Positions 9,400 to 21,240 of a DNA stretch of 64,000 nt are shown here, piece after piece. A program made the translations under genes and the position numbers. The notes under the pieces were generated by a model. That model worked only from the letters and a program-made list of their open reading frames with translations. It was not told the DNA's origin and searched no databases. Location: the NCBI GenBank assembly GCA_964019695.1, contig OZ026525.1, forward strand, positions 66,905,753 to 66,969,752. Direction: 5' to 3'. Positions within the stretch are counted from its first letter, which is position 1; every line of letters begins with the position of its first letter. Origin of the DNA: Loripinus fragilis (Eukaryota; Mollusca; Bivalvia; Lucinida; Lucinidae).

Positions 9400-12300
9400 T
9401 AGTCAGGAAAAAAAATCAGAAAAAGACGCTTATTTAAGAAGGTACAGGCATTTTGTGAAGAAAAGGTTTTGACATGCTTATGAAGGGTATTTTGGTATGC
9501 TGAATCCAAAAACCAATGTTGGCAAGCTGGCGTCTTCACTATCTAATTTGCATATTTCCAAGATGGCCGCCAAATTGAAGAAAAATCTATAAAAATCTGT
9601 AGAGTAACATGTTAAGGATGCCAAACTGGTACAAATTAATCCAAAAACATCTTCTCATGATTGGGGACCTTCACTGACATCAATTTATGCATTTAGAATT
9701 AAAAATATGACCAAGAGGTAATTAGGGGAGATAACTTGAGCAAAAAATCTTGCTTCTGACTTAGTTAAGGGGTTTTCATAATAGTTCATGCATATTATCT
9801 GGCCCAAATGTGTCAGGAATGATTTTATTAAAATGAGAACTTGAAAAATGCATCGCAATAATATCGCCATTGTTTGCAGGAAAATATAGCGATTAAAGCA
9901 AAATTCTGTAAGGTCCAGCTAGGGGAGGAGGTTAATGCGATTTTAAAGAAAGTGGGCCTGTACTTACAAAATGACTCGTATCTCATCAGCAATTCACCCT
10001 ACACTATTAAACTTGCTCGCAAATTTTAGCTTAGATATAGTACTTTCATTTGATGGAATGGTCTGATATGCAGCTTAGTTATCTAATTTGCATATTCATC
10101 AATACTGATGAAAATTTCCGAAAATAAGGGCAAATATAATCTGAATTCTGCCTCCAAACTGTCCTTGTTGCATGTTATTATATCATCAGTGATACAATTT
10201 GACAAGTCCTTTCATCCAATAGTCATGTAATAAAATTGTATCATTTGCATATTCATGAGTATTTATGAAAGAAAAAGTAGAGGTAAACTCATGGAATAAC
10301 TACATGCATTCCCCCTCCCCCACATACACACCTCGGGAGGGGGGGGGGGCTTATTCGACTTACCTTGCACCCATTATTCATGGATGCGAAATTATTCAAT
10401 GGGACCACTAAATACCAAAAATTCTGATTGTCTCCGACAATAAACCTATTTGGATTACATAAAATTGCATGGTGTCCATGGCAACCCATCGAGCACTGTA
10501 GCTGGGTCATTTGCAAGCAGACCCAAGATTGACACTTGCGTGCTGCACATACTTTCATAGATTTTTTCTCTCTTCCACTAATTCAATGAAAACAAGCTGT
10601 CAGTTACTGGTGAAACAAAATGATTGCTAAAAAGCAAAGAAAAAACAGACTAGAACAATTGACCCTTCCACCTTAATGTGAAAATACACAATATGATTCT
10701 AAAGAAAGTGGGTGTACCTACAAAATGATTCGTATCTAAGCAGCAACTCATCCGACTCTGGTACCGTATGGAAGCCCAGGCATAGTTTTTTATTCAATGT
10801 GTTGATATGCAAATTTTCGCTTTTTTGCATATTCATGAGTATTAATAAAAATAACAATAAAAGAACACTCGTATAAAAAATAAGGGGGTGTATCTATATA
10901 TATTACCGATATGTCATTTGCTAGTTATCATAGACTATCAAACTGGGTACCAAATCAAAGCCTAGACAAAATACTTGTATCCAATGGTACGAAATGCAAA
11001 AAATCTAATTTAAAAAGTCATGAATATTTATGAAAACATGAGAAATAAGAGAAATATGGAAGAAAAAATAAGGAGGGTGTGTACAATATTACCTAAATGT
11101 AAGCTGCTAACTTTTCTAGACTACCAAACTTGTTACCAAATTAAAGTTGAGACATGACACTTTAACCCAATAGTATGATAAACACATTATCTAATTTGCA
11201 AATTCAAGAATATCAATGAAAACATTAGAAATAAGAGAAAAATATTAGAAAATTTAAAGGGGTGTACGTACACTTTAACCCATATGTCAGCTACTAACTA
11301 TTCTAAACTTCCAAAATTGGTACCAAATAAAAGTTGATATATACTGAACTACTAAAGAAACCTGACACTTTTCAGTTGCTTCAAACTAGTAAGTAACAGG
11401 TTAAAGAGCTAAGCCGATATGCTTATTTTAAAAGCTAGACATTAAAAAGTATTCTTCGAAAAAATATATTTATCAAATATAGAACATGACGTCGCGACGT
11501 CAAAAATACCGTTTTTATCACTTTTGTCTCGTGAGTGTATGTCTAGATATTTTTTTGAAATTTTTTTCATGTATGCAAGGCCAATACCAGGACAGACAAA
11601 AGTGCATTTTAAAAATTTGCAATTTCTAGCTGTGACGTATGATATGGGGGTTTTAAGTTGTGCTTTCGACGTTGTCAAAACAGCAGTGTGCTTTTCCTTT
11701 GTTTAAGCAATTTCTAGGAACTGAAATGACTTCCAGTCAAACAGTCATTGTAAGAGAATGCATTTTCAAGAATCAAAACTTATATTACGCGTCACATTAA
11801 AGGGTAAAAGCGGAACAAACCAAATATAACGTCAATTAAGAATCGACGTAAACTATGGTTTATAACCGTTTTTCTTTGTTAACGTAGGTTATTGTATAGT
11901 GTGTGCTGTCTACTTTGAGATAGTGCCAATTGACTACACTTCACTTTAATCGTGTATGAATTTCAAGCTTTGCAGTATGCACATATCAGCATGTAATTGT
12001 AACGCTTGACGTCGCTAAATGGACATAGGCGACAGCTACGGATTTCAAAAGGACTGAAACATTGTCAAAATGCATTCCAAACATGATAGAAAGTGAAAAA
12101 GTTGATAAAGTGGCAGTCCTTATTAAAAGCTCATAAAACGCTGATAACTTAAAATTGACGTTAAGAAAATGAAAATATGCTTCTGGGTTAAACAATGGAT
12201 GCATGATTTATTTGAATGTTCAGAAGATGTCAATGAAATAACAAAAAATCACACTAACGCGGTTTTGTGGTGAATTTTGCGTGATTTCTTTGTTCTTGCA

Positions 12301-14174
12301 AAAATTGATTTTATGGGTTGCGTGACGTTTTGATAGCTGACGTCTGAAATTAATTCAGCTTTTCAAATAATCTCAGTGCATCTTAGCCTACCATTGTTCA
12401 ACTTTACGCAATGGAAAGACAAGTGTGCGTCGTATTCATTTACTACCATAAAATTGACAAACAGTATGTGTCAGGTTTCTTTAGTAGTTAAGTATACAAA
12501 TCTTATTTACATATTTGTGAATATTTATGAAAACATTAAACAAAGAAAGAAAAATTGCAGAAAAATTAAAATGGGTATATCTACAAAATTACCTATATCT
12601 CATCTGCTGATTGTCATAGACTAACAAGCTTGGTAGCAAATAAATGCTAAGACATAGCGCATTGTATGCAATTATCGGATATGCAAATCATTTTAAGATT
12701 ATATTCTTGAATATTAATTTACATTCTAGAAAGGAGAAAAAAATGGTAATAAAATATAAGGGGTGTGCCTACAAAATTACTCATATCGTAGCTGCTAATA
12801 TATCTAGACTACCACACTTAGTACCGTTTAAAGCTAAGACATTTTACTTTACTCAATAGCCATTATGTGAAATGATCCATTTTTAAATTCATTAATATTA
12901 ATTTAAACATTAGAAATGAGAGAAAAAAGAAGAAACATTAGTGGGGGTCTACTTCTAAGATTACTCATATCTCATCTTTAAATTGTTCTAGACAATTAAT
13001 CTTAGTATCAAATTAAGGCTGAGATATAGCATTTTATTCCAATTGTCAGATATACAATCAATTAACAAATATATTCATGAATATTGATGAAAACTATAGA
13101 ACACTAACGAAAATGAAAACGAATCAATAAGACTGTATCTTCAAAAAATACTCATTAATAAACAAATTAAATAATTTGCATATCAAACAACACTATTATA
13201 GGACTTTTTTGGCCTTTAATTGGGGAACAAGTTTACAAAGTAAGTGAGTATGAAATCGTGGATAAATAGCAGCTGAGATGTGATAAATTTTGCATGTACA
13301 TTTATCAATTGTTCTCTAATTTATTCTCATTTTTAATATTTAATTAATATTCATAAATACAATTTTGAGATAATTTGCATATTGGTCCATTAAGTAAACA
13401 TGACATGTAGTATAGGATAGTAAGCAGCTGAGATGTGGAAAAAATTGCATGTACACCCCCTTACTTTTCACGATTTTCTCTTATTTCTAATATTTATATT
13501 AATATTCATGAATATGCAGATTTGATAATTTGCATATCTAAACATTGGATGAAAGTCCTATCTTAACATTCAGTTGGTACTAAGTTTAAAAGTTTCCGAT
13601 GAGTTGCTGCTTAGATATGAATACTTTTGTAGGGACATCCCCATTCTTAAGAAGCATGGACATTATGACGTATTTATTTTAAAACAAAACGACTTGTTTA
13701 TTATCGAAATTTCTTTCTAATTTATTACTTGAAAAGCTGGTAAACAGTCCAAAATCCTGCTATGAATAAAACTAACATTTAAAAAGCAGGATACCGAATA
13801 AGGCAAGTTTATAGATGATTTAATAGACTGAATGAACATTTATTACCATGAATACGGTAATATCTTGAAATAATTATGTAAAATGCCGCCAAACCATGTA
13901 CTCTAATTGGTAAAACGATCTTAGGACATTAAACAAATGATTTTGGATACAAAAACATTGTCAAAAAATAAAATATTTCACTTATATGTCAAATTCCATG
14001 ATTTTTGGCGGCCATTTTGAAAATATGCAAATTAGGCCATTAAGGCGTCATTCCTCAGCTTGTCAACATTGGTTTTCGGATTTAGCATACCAAATTACCC
14101 CTAATCATGGTGCTAAACCCTTTTCTTCACAAAATGCCTGTACTTGTTACTTTTTTTGATTTTTTTCCTGACTA
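9400..14174. mobile_element. 4.78-kb foldback-like TIR element with AT-rich internal array
   Basis: The ends are TAGTCAGGAAAAAAAATC (from 9400) and its complement ending CCTGACTA at 14174, flanked by a 3-bp duplication ACA (9397-9399 and 14175-14177). The inverted repeats align over about 165 bp, sharing TACAGGCATTTTGTGAAGAA, AACCAATGTTG and AGATGGCCGCCAAA-like motifs. Inside lie units of about 185 bp carrying CTACAAAATTACTCATATCT, TTTCTAGACTACCAAACT, TACCAAATTAAAGCTGAGA and ATTTGCATATTCATGAATAT. They read plus from about 9930 to 13190 and minus from 13220 to 13640. No transposase is visible. It interrupts the tail of a minus-strand PLE. Foldback elements are defined by long inverted repeats with subrepeats; superfamily assignment is open. 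Confidence 0.8.
11344..12492. mobile_element. 1.15-kb TIR element nested in the foldback array
   Basis: The inverted ends are CTGAACTACTAAAGAAACCT and the complement of AGGTTTCTTTAGTAGTTAAG, flanked by TATA on both sides (11340-11343, 12493-12496). A TA or TATA duplication would fit a Tc1/mariner-type insertion, but no transposase frame was found. The interior is unique, with several GACGTC palindromes (for example GACGTCGCGACGTC near 11489). The 185-bp array is cleanly interrupted by this element and resumes after it. Confidence 0.75.
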
Positions 14175-14775
14175 ACACAACAAACACGAGACACCAGGGA
14201 GACGAACAAAGCAAAGTAGCCAGCTCTGTCTTCCCCATCGAGATGATTGCAAAACTGGAATGTATACAAAGTAACGCACAACAAAACATTTAACAATTAC
14301 AGAATCCCACAATGGGAGTAACAATCAACAACGAATCAACAACCACAGAACCACCGCCTTAGAACGGACATCAGCAGAAGCCACTGGGGGAGAGGGGGCT
14401 TAAATGAATTTTACTGGTACAAAATCTTCGCCCTAGTATCTGCTGTTGTTGAAGCACAAAAATGTTAAGCTCGCAAGGAGGATTGCTAACTATTACAGTG
14501 CATCATCGAAGAGACAAGCAATCAAATCAACGCACTATGATGAAACAGAGAAAAGGGTTCATGACTCTCAGATAGTCAGAGCTAAAGAAAACCTCAAGTT
14601 GAGCCACGGTTGGCCCAGCTACAGCAGAGCATCAGGCACCAACCCACCGATTAAAGCTTTACGTCAGAGCCGGCATTGAGTCTGAGGTCTGACCCACCGT
14701 CGTGCAATTGAAGAGGAAACCAGGGCTAAAAGCCGTGATTGGGTTTACAACCAGGCATGCAGACTGATTTCCAAG
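14175..14775 (-). repeat. 3' tail of the minus-strand PLE copy
   Basis: Read on the minus strand, the RT remnant is followed by AGTCTGCATGCCTGGTTGTA, CGACGGTGGGTCAG, GAGCCACGGTTGGCCC (complement), CTAGGGCGAAGATTTTG and the GGGGAAGACAGAGCTGG block. It breaks at 14174 where the foldback element is inserted and resumes at 9399. A 50-60-bp segment between the CCCACC repeats could form a hairpin (GGTGGGTC against GGCCCA or GACCCACC in sister copies). Confidence 0.7.
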
Positions 14776-15215
14776 TTATATCCAACTTTTTTTTTTATAT
14801 TGTTTTACTATCTTTTTGAATTGATCACTAAAATTAGAGTTTCCAACAATTATGTTGAATTTATAAACAAAATCACCATAAAATATAGGTTCTGATATGC
14901 CCTGTTGCAGAAGAGTTTTTAAACGAATATTGTATTTAACAATCAACTCTGAGTCACTGTGGTAGAGTTTAGAAAATGCTTTTCGAATTTTATGATATCT
15001 ATAACCTTGTTTTAATAACTTAGCAGTCAAAAATAGGGTTCTGTTGTTGAAATCATCAATATTAGAAAACACTCTCGCAAAACGAATACGTTGCGAAATA
15101 TACACACCATAGGAAGGGGAGCGAGGAACATCTCCATCAAGAAATGGGAAATTTACTATTGCAAAATCAAAATCATTAGACTTCAAGCTAAATCCTATCT
15201 TGAAGAAAATTTCAA
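14776..15215 (-). pseudogene. Penelope-like reverse transcriptase, C-terminal fragment
   Basis: An open minus-strand frame encodes the C-terminal part of a PLE RT. Recognisable blocks are DFDFAIVNFPFLDGDVPRSP, SYGVYISQRIRFARV, DDFNNRTLFLTAKLL and GISEPIFYGD followed by NFSDQFKKIVKQY. The same blocks occur in the copies at 59405 and 62435. The catalytic YLDD region is missing because the copy is cut at about 15180-15215, where an unrelated array begins; the first dozen residues of the open frame belong to that junction. After KQYKKKSW a run of A and a frame change end the frame, whereas the 59405 copy continues into GYNLDIMRQSACLVLNP. It is a dead fragment. Confidence 0.8.
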
Positions 15216-17707
15216 GCCGCATCTTTTAAGAGATGTTTGCACTCTGTGCGCGGGGGCGTTAGTCTCTGACAGCCTGTTACATATGTTACTGTACCAAACT
15301 AAGTAAAAAGCAAATTGAAAGTTTGAGCTACAGAAAGAAGACATTAAACTATCTAATTATTTAAATTTCTTATGTAGTTTGCAAGCTAGATGCCTATGCT
15401 ATATAAAAGCAGCATTTTAAACAAAATTGCAGCTTCAAATGGTATTATATGCGTTACATAGATTTAATTTTCCTTTGAAAATTGAAAGCGTGACTAACAT
15501 CATTAAATTTTACAGCCTATTTGTGCATTTTTCAAGTGTTTTTAATCTTAGTTTGGAAAAATACTCATTCGACTTATAGAAAAAAAACATAGTTTTGCTT
15601 TTCTATCTCAAATAAATTGTTTTATATGAGCTATTAAACAACTCTACCCCCAATTTTAAGCATCCAATTTTGATATCTAGTTAGTTTAAACATGTTTTAT
15701 TGCCAAAATATTTACAGCAATGGGGTTGGATCACAAGTTCTCAAAACATTAGTTTTGACCCTTTCCTATATCTATTATTGAAGAAAAATATATGAAAATA
15801 TTTGACACTGGTGGCTATCTTACATTTTTGGGACTGTGTTGCTAATGCAATAAAGAATCATAGATTTGCAAGTTTGACATCAGGATCAGAGTACTTATTA
15901 AAGTATGTAACGTATGTTACATGGCATAATGAATGAGCAAGGAAATTGTCTTGGAAGTAAGAGATGATATTTCAGAAAAAATACTATTTTTCACGTGTTT
16001 CACTATTAATCTCTAGCCTCTGGCGCCTTAGTCTTAGTAATTATAGTCATTGCTAATAAGAAGTCCATAGACTTGTGTTACAGATGTTATATATAATCTT
16101 TTTTATCACATATTTCCTAATGTCTATAATACTAAAATATATAGACATACAAATAGAAAATAATAGTTCACATTTAAATGCCACTATTTAATAAGTATTC
16201 ATATTAAATATAAATATTCAAAAACAATCTTTATTCAAGTCAACCTCACAATGTCTATCATTGTGTCTGCTTCTATGGCAAAATAATCACCCATTTCGTA
16301 ACAACCAGTAGAATCATGGCATAGTATTAGGACTGCAAACTGAGTACAATCCTGTTCCACTCCACCCCTTTGGGAATGTGCCGATATATATCCTACCTTA
16401 AAGAACAATTCAAGCTGCATCAAATAAGAGATGTTTGCATTCTATTAACCAGGAGGTTAGCCTGTAACAGTATGTTACGTATGTTACCATATCAATTTAA
16501 GAACAAATGAATTGAAAGTCTGAGAAACAGAAAGAAGACATAAAACTATCTATTTATTTGAATTATTCATGTAGTTTGCATGCTGAATACCTTTGATAGA
16601 CATGAAACGTTTTTTAAACAAATAAACAGCTTCCTTTGGTGTTATATGTGGTACATTGATAAAGATTATCTTTTAAAATTGGTAATTGTGACAAACATCA
16701 CTTATAAGCCTTTCGTGTAATCCTCATCTTTTCCCATTAAAGGACTTAATTTTCTTTGTATGTGTGGCCTGTCAAACAAATTGACTCAGCGATAACTTGA
16801 ATCCTTAGCATTCTTCAAAAGCAGAAACAGCATGTCAGTGTCATGGGAACAAACACTTGATTAAATATGGGTTAAATGCCATTTCACATATATGCATACA
16901 ATGGAGTATGACTCCGGTATAATTCTCTTCCTGTGAAGCGGCAAGAGCAATCTTACTGCAACTGCCTCTGCATCCGTGCTAGTCAAATGATAACATTTGC
17001 TCTTACTTCTTAAGAAAAAACTCTTGCTCACTCGTTTTGCCATTTAACATATGTAACGCTCTCTGATCTTTAAACCTTGGTGACAACTTGCAGATCTATA
17101 AGTCTTTAGCATACGAGCCAGCTTAAAGTCCCTAAACATGCAAGTATTTTCATAATCTTAGCTCAAACTTTCAAATTACATTTTCTTTATTTGATGTAGT
17201 AACGCATGTAACAGGCTGTTTCAGACTAACGCCCCAACTTATAGAGTACAAACATCCTTTATTCAATGCAGCTTGAGTTGTACATCTATAAGAAATGTGT
17301 CTGCAACATTCCCTCGAGGAGATTAAAATATTTAGGCATATCTTACGTAAAGACAATAAGCTTGCCCATTTATTACATCAGGTAACATATGTCACAGCCT
17401 CTGATATTAGACATTTTGCAACAAACTTGCAGATTTATGAGTCTTTTCATATAAGCAAATAAATCCCAAACAATGAAAGATAATCATCAATTGCAATTAT
17501 TATATAACTAAGTTAAAATACTGATTTTCATTAGCTTAGAGCGCTCACGTGGCCAGTCAATATATTGTCATATTCACTGGCTGGCGCGCGCTTGCTGGTG
17601 AATATTAGTTACTAAAATTAGATTGCTTGTGTTTTTTTCCGTTCCGGTTCTGCTTTTCTAAAGCGCCGCTTGTAATCCTAAACGCGACAAATCACGCACT
17701 GGACATG

Positions 17708-18048
17708 CTGGAGCTGATCTATTTCGATTTTATCGCACAATAAACGACGAAAACAAATTTGAACTCTTCAGCTTCCTCCAACTTTCCGCCTGTGCACTGA
17801 AGAATGCCCGCCAATACTAAGACCACGTCGCGTACGTTTACATGTATTTATAACGTCTTTCAAGCGTAAAACGACGTTACACCGTCTAACGCCATGAATG
17901 ACGTCATTTACCAGTAACAAATGACGTCAGCTATCACACATTTTCCCTGCGCTTTCAACGCTGTGAATTATTGTTTGATATATCACACTGTTTTAACATT
18001 GGCTCTACAGGCGAGGCGTGTTAGAATTAAGAAATAGATCAGCTCCAG
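17708..18048 (+). mobile_element. About 340-bp TIR element, first copy
   Basis: Ends are CTGGAGCTGATCTATTTCGA and the near complement AAGAAATAGATCAGCTCCAG. The body has ACGACGAAAACA, CCTCCAACTTTCCGCC, AAAACGACGTTACACCGTCT and two ATGACGTCA-like motifs. A direct second copy follows at 18185. It is non-autonomous. Confidence 0.65.
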
Positions 18049-18210
18049 CAGTGAATTGTTGAGTAATCATTTACTGTTTGGAGGTCAGTTGTAAAGAAGA
18101 TCAAATCACGAGCGCGCAGCGCGAGTGATTTATCTTCGTACAACTTACCGACAAACAGTGAATTATTACTCAACAATTCACGCACTGGAGCTGATCTATT
18201 TCGATTCTAA
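18021..18210. repeat. 190-bp palindrome
   Basis: TTAGAATTAAGAAATAGATC to GATCTATTTCGATTCTAA are mutually inverted, and nearly the whole interval can fold on itself around a GC-rich centre (AGCGCGCAGCGCGAG near 18112-18128). The inner arms include GTGAATTGTTGAGTAAT and its complement. It bridges the two direct TIR copies, so it could equally be a short element inserted between them. Confidence 0.7.
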
Positions 18211-18495
18211 CACTCAATAAACGACGAAAACACATTCGAAGTCTTCAGCTTCTTCCAACTTTCCGCCATTGCAATGAAGAACTCCCGCCAATACTTAGAC
18301 TACGTCGCATACGTTTACATGTAATTGTAACGCCTTTCAAGCGTAAAAACGACGTTACACCGTCTAACGCCATGAATGACGTCATTTTCCAGTGACGTCA
18401 GCTATCACACTCTTTTGCGGTGAATTATTGTCCGATATATTACAGTTTGTTACCGTTGGCTCTATAGGCGAGGTGTGTTAGAATTCTTGTTAGTA
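18185..18495 (+). mobile_element. Second copy of the CTGGAGCTGATC TIR element, 3' end lost
   Basis: The segment repeats 17708-18030 in direct orientation with scattered substitutions (shared GTTTACATGTA, AACGCCATGAATGACGTCAT, CAGCTATCACAC). It ends at GTGTTAGAATTC without the terminal AAATAGATCAGCTCC. Confidence 0.65.
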
Positions 18496-18661
18496 AATGC
18501 TGAATGATCACACTCATGCACAACATATATAAAATAGTAAAAGGGTGGTCTTATCTAGGTTTGCACTCTTTCTGCTAAATACTTGACTGTCCCAAAACTT
18601 GTATATAAGTTCAGTATTTTTCCAGGTGCAATGATACCTGTACATCTTTCTCTAAATGTTA

Positions 18662-18818
18662 TATAATAAAACAGTTATTGACTAATGAGGCATTGGATAT
18701 GATGTGATATCGACCAGAGAATACCAATATTGACCTCAGCTCCGCCTTGGTCAATATTGATATTATCTGGTCGATATCACATCATATCCAATGCCTCATT
18801 AGTCAATAATTGTATAAT
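18662..18818. repeat. Palindromic MITE, about 155 bp
   Basis: TTATTGACTAATGAGGCATT through ATATGATGTGATATCGACCA are mirrored by TGGTCGATATCACATCATAT through GCCTCATTAGTCAATAA. The centre lies near CTCAGCTCCGCCTTGG. Almost the whole length is a hairpin with few mismatches, typical of snap-back MITEs. Confidence 0.8.
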
Positions 18819-19411
18819 ATCTTAACTATTTTTACTCTAGTTTTAATATCAAATGTTCACCTTAAAACTGGGTAGGGGTAGGGTTGTTTAAATGCTAATT
18901 CCAGAAAAAAATATTTAAGATAGGGAAACAAACTTTAATTTTTTCTGTTAGCTAATTGCATAAGCTAGTCTGACATGGTTAAAACATTTTGCAAAACACA
19001 CAGAGAGATTGTGAATGTAAATGATGTTAGCCACACTTGCAAATTATAATGGGTTATCTGATGTATGTTACGCATATGACACCTTAGGAAGCCGCAATTT
19101 TATACAAATAGCTGTCATACGTAGTTAAGATATCCAGTATGCAGACTATATGAATGACTTTTAAAAAATAAATATTTAATGTCTTTAACTTGTAGCCCAA
19201 ACTTTCAATTTACTTTTTCTTAACTTGATAAAGTAACGTATGTTACAGGCTCTTACAGGCTAACGTCCCCATGCATAGAGTGCAAACATTTCTTAAAAGA
19301 CTCGGCTTTTAATTCTCTACAAGACAGGATATGTCTGCAAAACTCCCTAGAGGGGGGGGGTGCAAACACATTCTCAGCCATCTGTCTACTATGCCATTCG
19401 TTATGGATAAG

Positions 19412-19677
19412 CCCAAGATGGTTCTGTTGTTGTTGATTAATTGTTTATGTACTCCCTACTGTTTGTGCGTGTGGTATTCTGTGTTTCTTTGTTTTGGTAT
19501 GCATTACATTGTGTCCCTTCTCGTGTTCCAATCATCTTGAAGAGGAAGATTATGTTTTTATTGTCTCACCAATGTCTTGCCGTTTTATATGTTCTGTGCC
19601 TCTTCCTCACGGTGCCATGGGTTGGTCTACTGTGTGTTATGGTGGTATTTACTGATCATACTCGATTACTTTTAGAC
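19412..19677 (+). repeat. PLE 3' tail, plus strand
   Basis: Diverged copy of the distal tail: GGTTCTGTTGTTGTTGATTA, CTGTTTGTGCGTGTGG, TCCAATCATCTTGAAGAGG, CTCTTCCTCACGGTGCCATG and GGTATTTACTGATCATACTC. It lies just beyond the right side of the 15211-19300 array, with a minus PLE copy beyond the left side. Confidence 0.6.
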
Positions 19678-20307
19678 TTCACCAATATCTAACACATCAA
19701 GATAAATTTCATATAATGTATTAGGAAAGAAATTTGACATTGTCACACTGAAGGCCAAATTCAACCTAGCTAGAATCATCATTATTTTGAACATTTTTTT
19801 TGGACCCATATCTCAAATACAATATACAAAGTCCGGTTCTGAAGAATATCTTTAAAGGGTTTTTACGCTATGTTAGCACGACGGCCAACTAGGTCATGTG
19901 ATTTTAAGGTTCTCAATAAAATTTTGATCTCTGATAGCATAGGCCTTCATCTTTTATAACCAAATTCCAGGGTGCACAGGAGTGCAGTGATTTGGAAGTC
20001 GGTTGCGTTGAGGGAACTAAAAATGGTTTAATTTGTCAAGTATATAAAAGGCATTCGATCATGCATGTCTGTTTAACAGACATCATACATTGAGCTGAAA
20101 GTTATTCTGATATTCGCAGTAGCATAAGTTTCCATGCTTGACTATGCCCATTTTCCCTTAGACTGCTTAATATACTGGGTTGTTTAACTTCAGCTATGCC
20201 ATCTTATGTAATTAGTGTGGACAACGCAGTGGAAATTGTCTTCTTTGTGCAGACAATCATATAGAAAAGTAAAGACACATATGTACAGCTTTAAACCCAT
20301 ACGTTTG
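19678..20307. other. Unannotated
   Basis: No gene or repeat recognised. Confidence 0.4.
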
Positions 20308-20502
20308 TTGTTGTTTTTGTTTGATTTGATTCTTTGCATCCCATCAACAGTCTTTCAGTTATAAAGGGACGGGTCTTCCTGGGTTGAACCAGTACTAAGC
20401 TAGGATTAATGTTCTTGCTTAAGGACACAACGCAGTGACGCAGGTGAGGCTCGAACCCTCGGTCTCGAGTCAAGCACTCTACCACTGAGCCACTGCGCTC
20501 CC
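20308..20502 (-). repeat. tRNA-derived SINE, minus strand
   Basis: On the minus strand the head is GGGAGCGCAGTGGCTCAGTG GTAGAGTGC (A-box-like) with GAGGGTTCGAGCCTCACC (B-box-like). It is followed by a body with AATCCTAGCTTAGTACTGG and CCCAGGAAGACCCGTCCC, and an end in AAATCAAACAAAAACAAC. It is about 195 bp and would be transcribed by RNA polymerase III if its internal promoter works. Confidence 0.85.
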
Positions 20503-20583
20503 TTTAAACCCATACTGTAAAATATATTTCCAGTTCAAGATTCCATCAACCACGGGTAGGAAACTTCAAAAACAGAGCCGTCC

Positions 20584-20941
20584 CTAGGGGGCTCTTTGAT
20601 ATTTTCATATACACGTAGGCTCAAGTCATTTTTTTTGCGTCCGAAATTTTGAACTTAATCATTTTTGTGGTTTTCAGAAAAATGATTTTTTAGGTATGAA
20701 GATTTTTTGGATATTTTGAGGGGTCATCACAAAATTGGACTATATTTAGGGGTCATTTCTATGCATATTAGGGTCTTTTCTTAAGGTCAATGTACAGCAT
20801 GGGGGATACATGCATTTAGGTGAGTTGGTAAAACTTCAAATATTATGTTGGGTTCTTGAAATTCGTGATATTTTTGGGGTGAACGGTAGATGCTGGGGTC
20901 GGCCTAAGTATAAAAAAACATGAGTGTACCCCCGCCCCCTC
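20584..20941. mobile_element. G-capped hAT-like MITE, 358 bp
   Basis: It starts CTAGGGGGCTCTTTGATATT and ends GAGTGTACCCCCGCCCC; the inner TIR is ATACACGTAGGCTC against a decayed GTCGGCCTAAGTAT. The body (TGGTTTTCAGAAAAATGA, GGGGTCATCACAAAATTGGA, TAGGGTCTTTTCTTAAGGTC) matches the copy at 50294-50768. The short relative at 31047-31208 has an 8-bp target duplication, which supports hAT. Confidence 0.6.
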
Positions 20942-21089
20942 GGAGACCAAGCTTTTGTTGTGATTGTTCCGTGTCTGTGCCAGTACATAGCCGTTTTGAA
21001 CACGGCGAGCGACTTAATCACTACACCACGGAAGTTTTTCTTATGGCTGCTCCGTAGCTGTACCAGTATAGTACTTAGCTGAGAGTGTT

Positions 21090-21240
21090 TATTGTTGTGT
21101 GTAACTTTAGTATGACAAGGAGCGCAGGGCCACAGCTTAAAGTCTCATCCGATACTGTAACACTCACGTGGAGAAGAGGATCAAACTCGGGACCCTTGGG
21201 CCCGCCCCTGGGTACAAGTCGAATACACCACGCCGACTGT
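21090..21240 (-). repeat. Possible second-type tRNA-like SINE head
   Basis: On the minus strand GGCGTGGTGTATTCGACTTG and GGTCCCGAGTTTGATCC resemble A and B boxes of a tRNA-derived promoter. A similar A-box-like stretch (GTGGTGTAGTGATTAAGTCG) occurs at about 21010-21033. No clear 3' end was found. Confidence 0.3.

Larger units (their letters stand above)
15211..19300. repeat. Second inverted array, unit with GTAACATATGTTAC motif
   Basis: Plus-oriented units begin near 15215 and 16420 (AAGAGATGTTTGCA, CCTGTTACATATGTTAC-like, AGAAAGAAGACAT, ATGTAGTTTGCA). Minus-oriented units end near 17330 and 19300 (AAACTTTCAATTTAC, GTAACGTATGTTACAGGCT, GAGTGCAAACATTTCTTA). Further TAACATATGT motifs occur at about 15900, 17050 and 17385. 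Between the arms lie the TIR duplicates and palindromes listed separately. No gene is present. The structure parallels the 9400-14174 element but with unrelated sequence. Confidence 0.55.

Noticed and set aside
9900..13640. CRISPR-like array
   Set aside because: Units of about 185 bp are diverged, directly abutting, without short identical repeats and unique spacers, and the DNA is animal nuclear.
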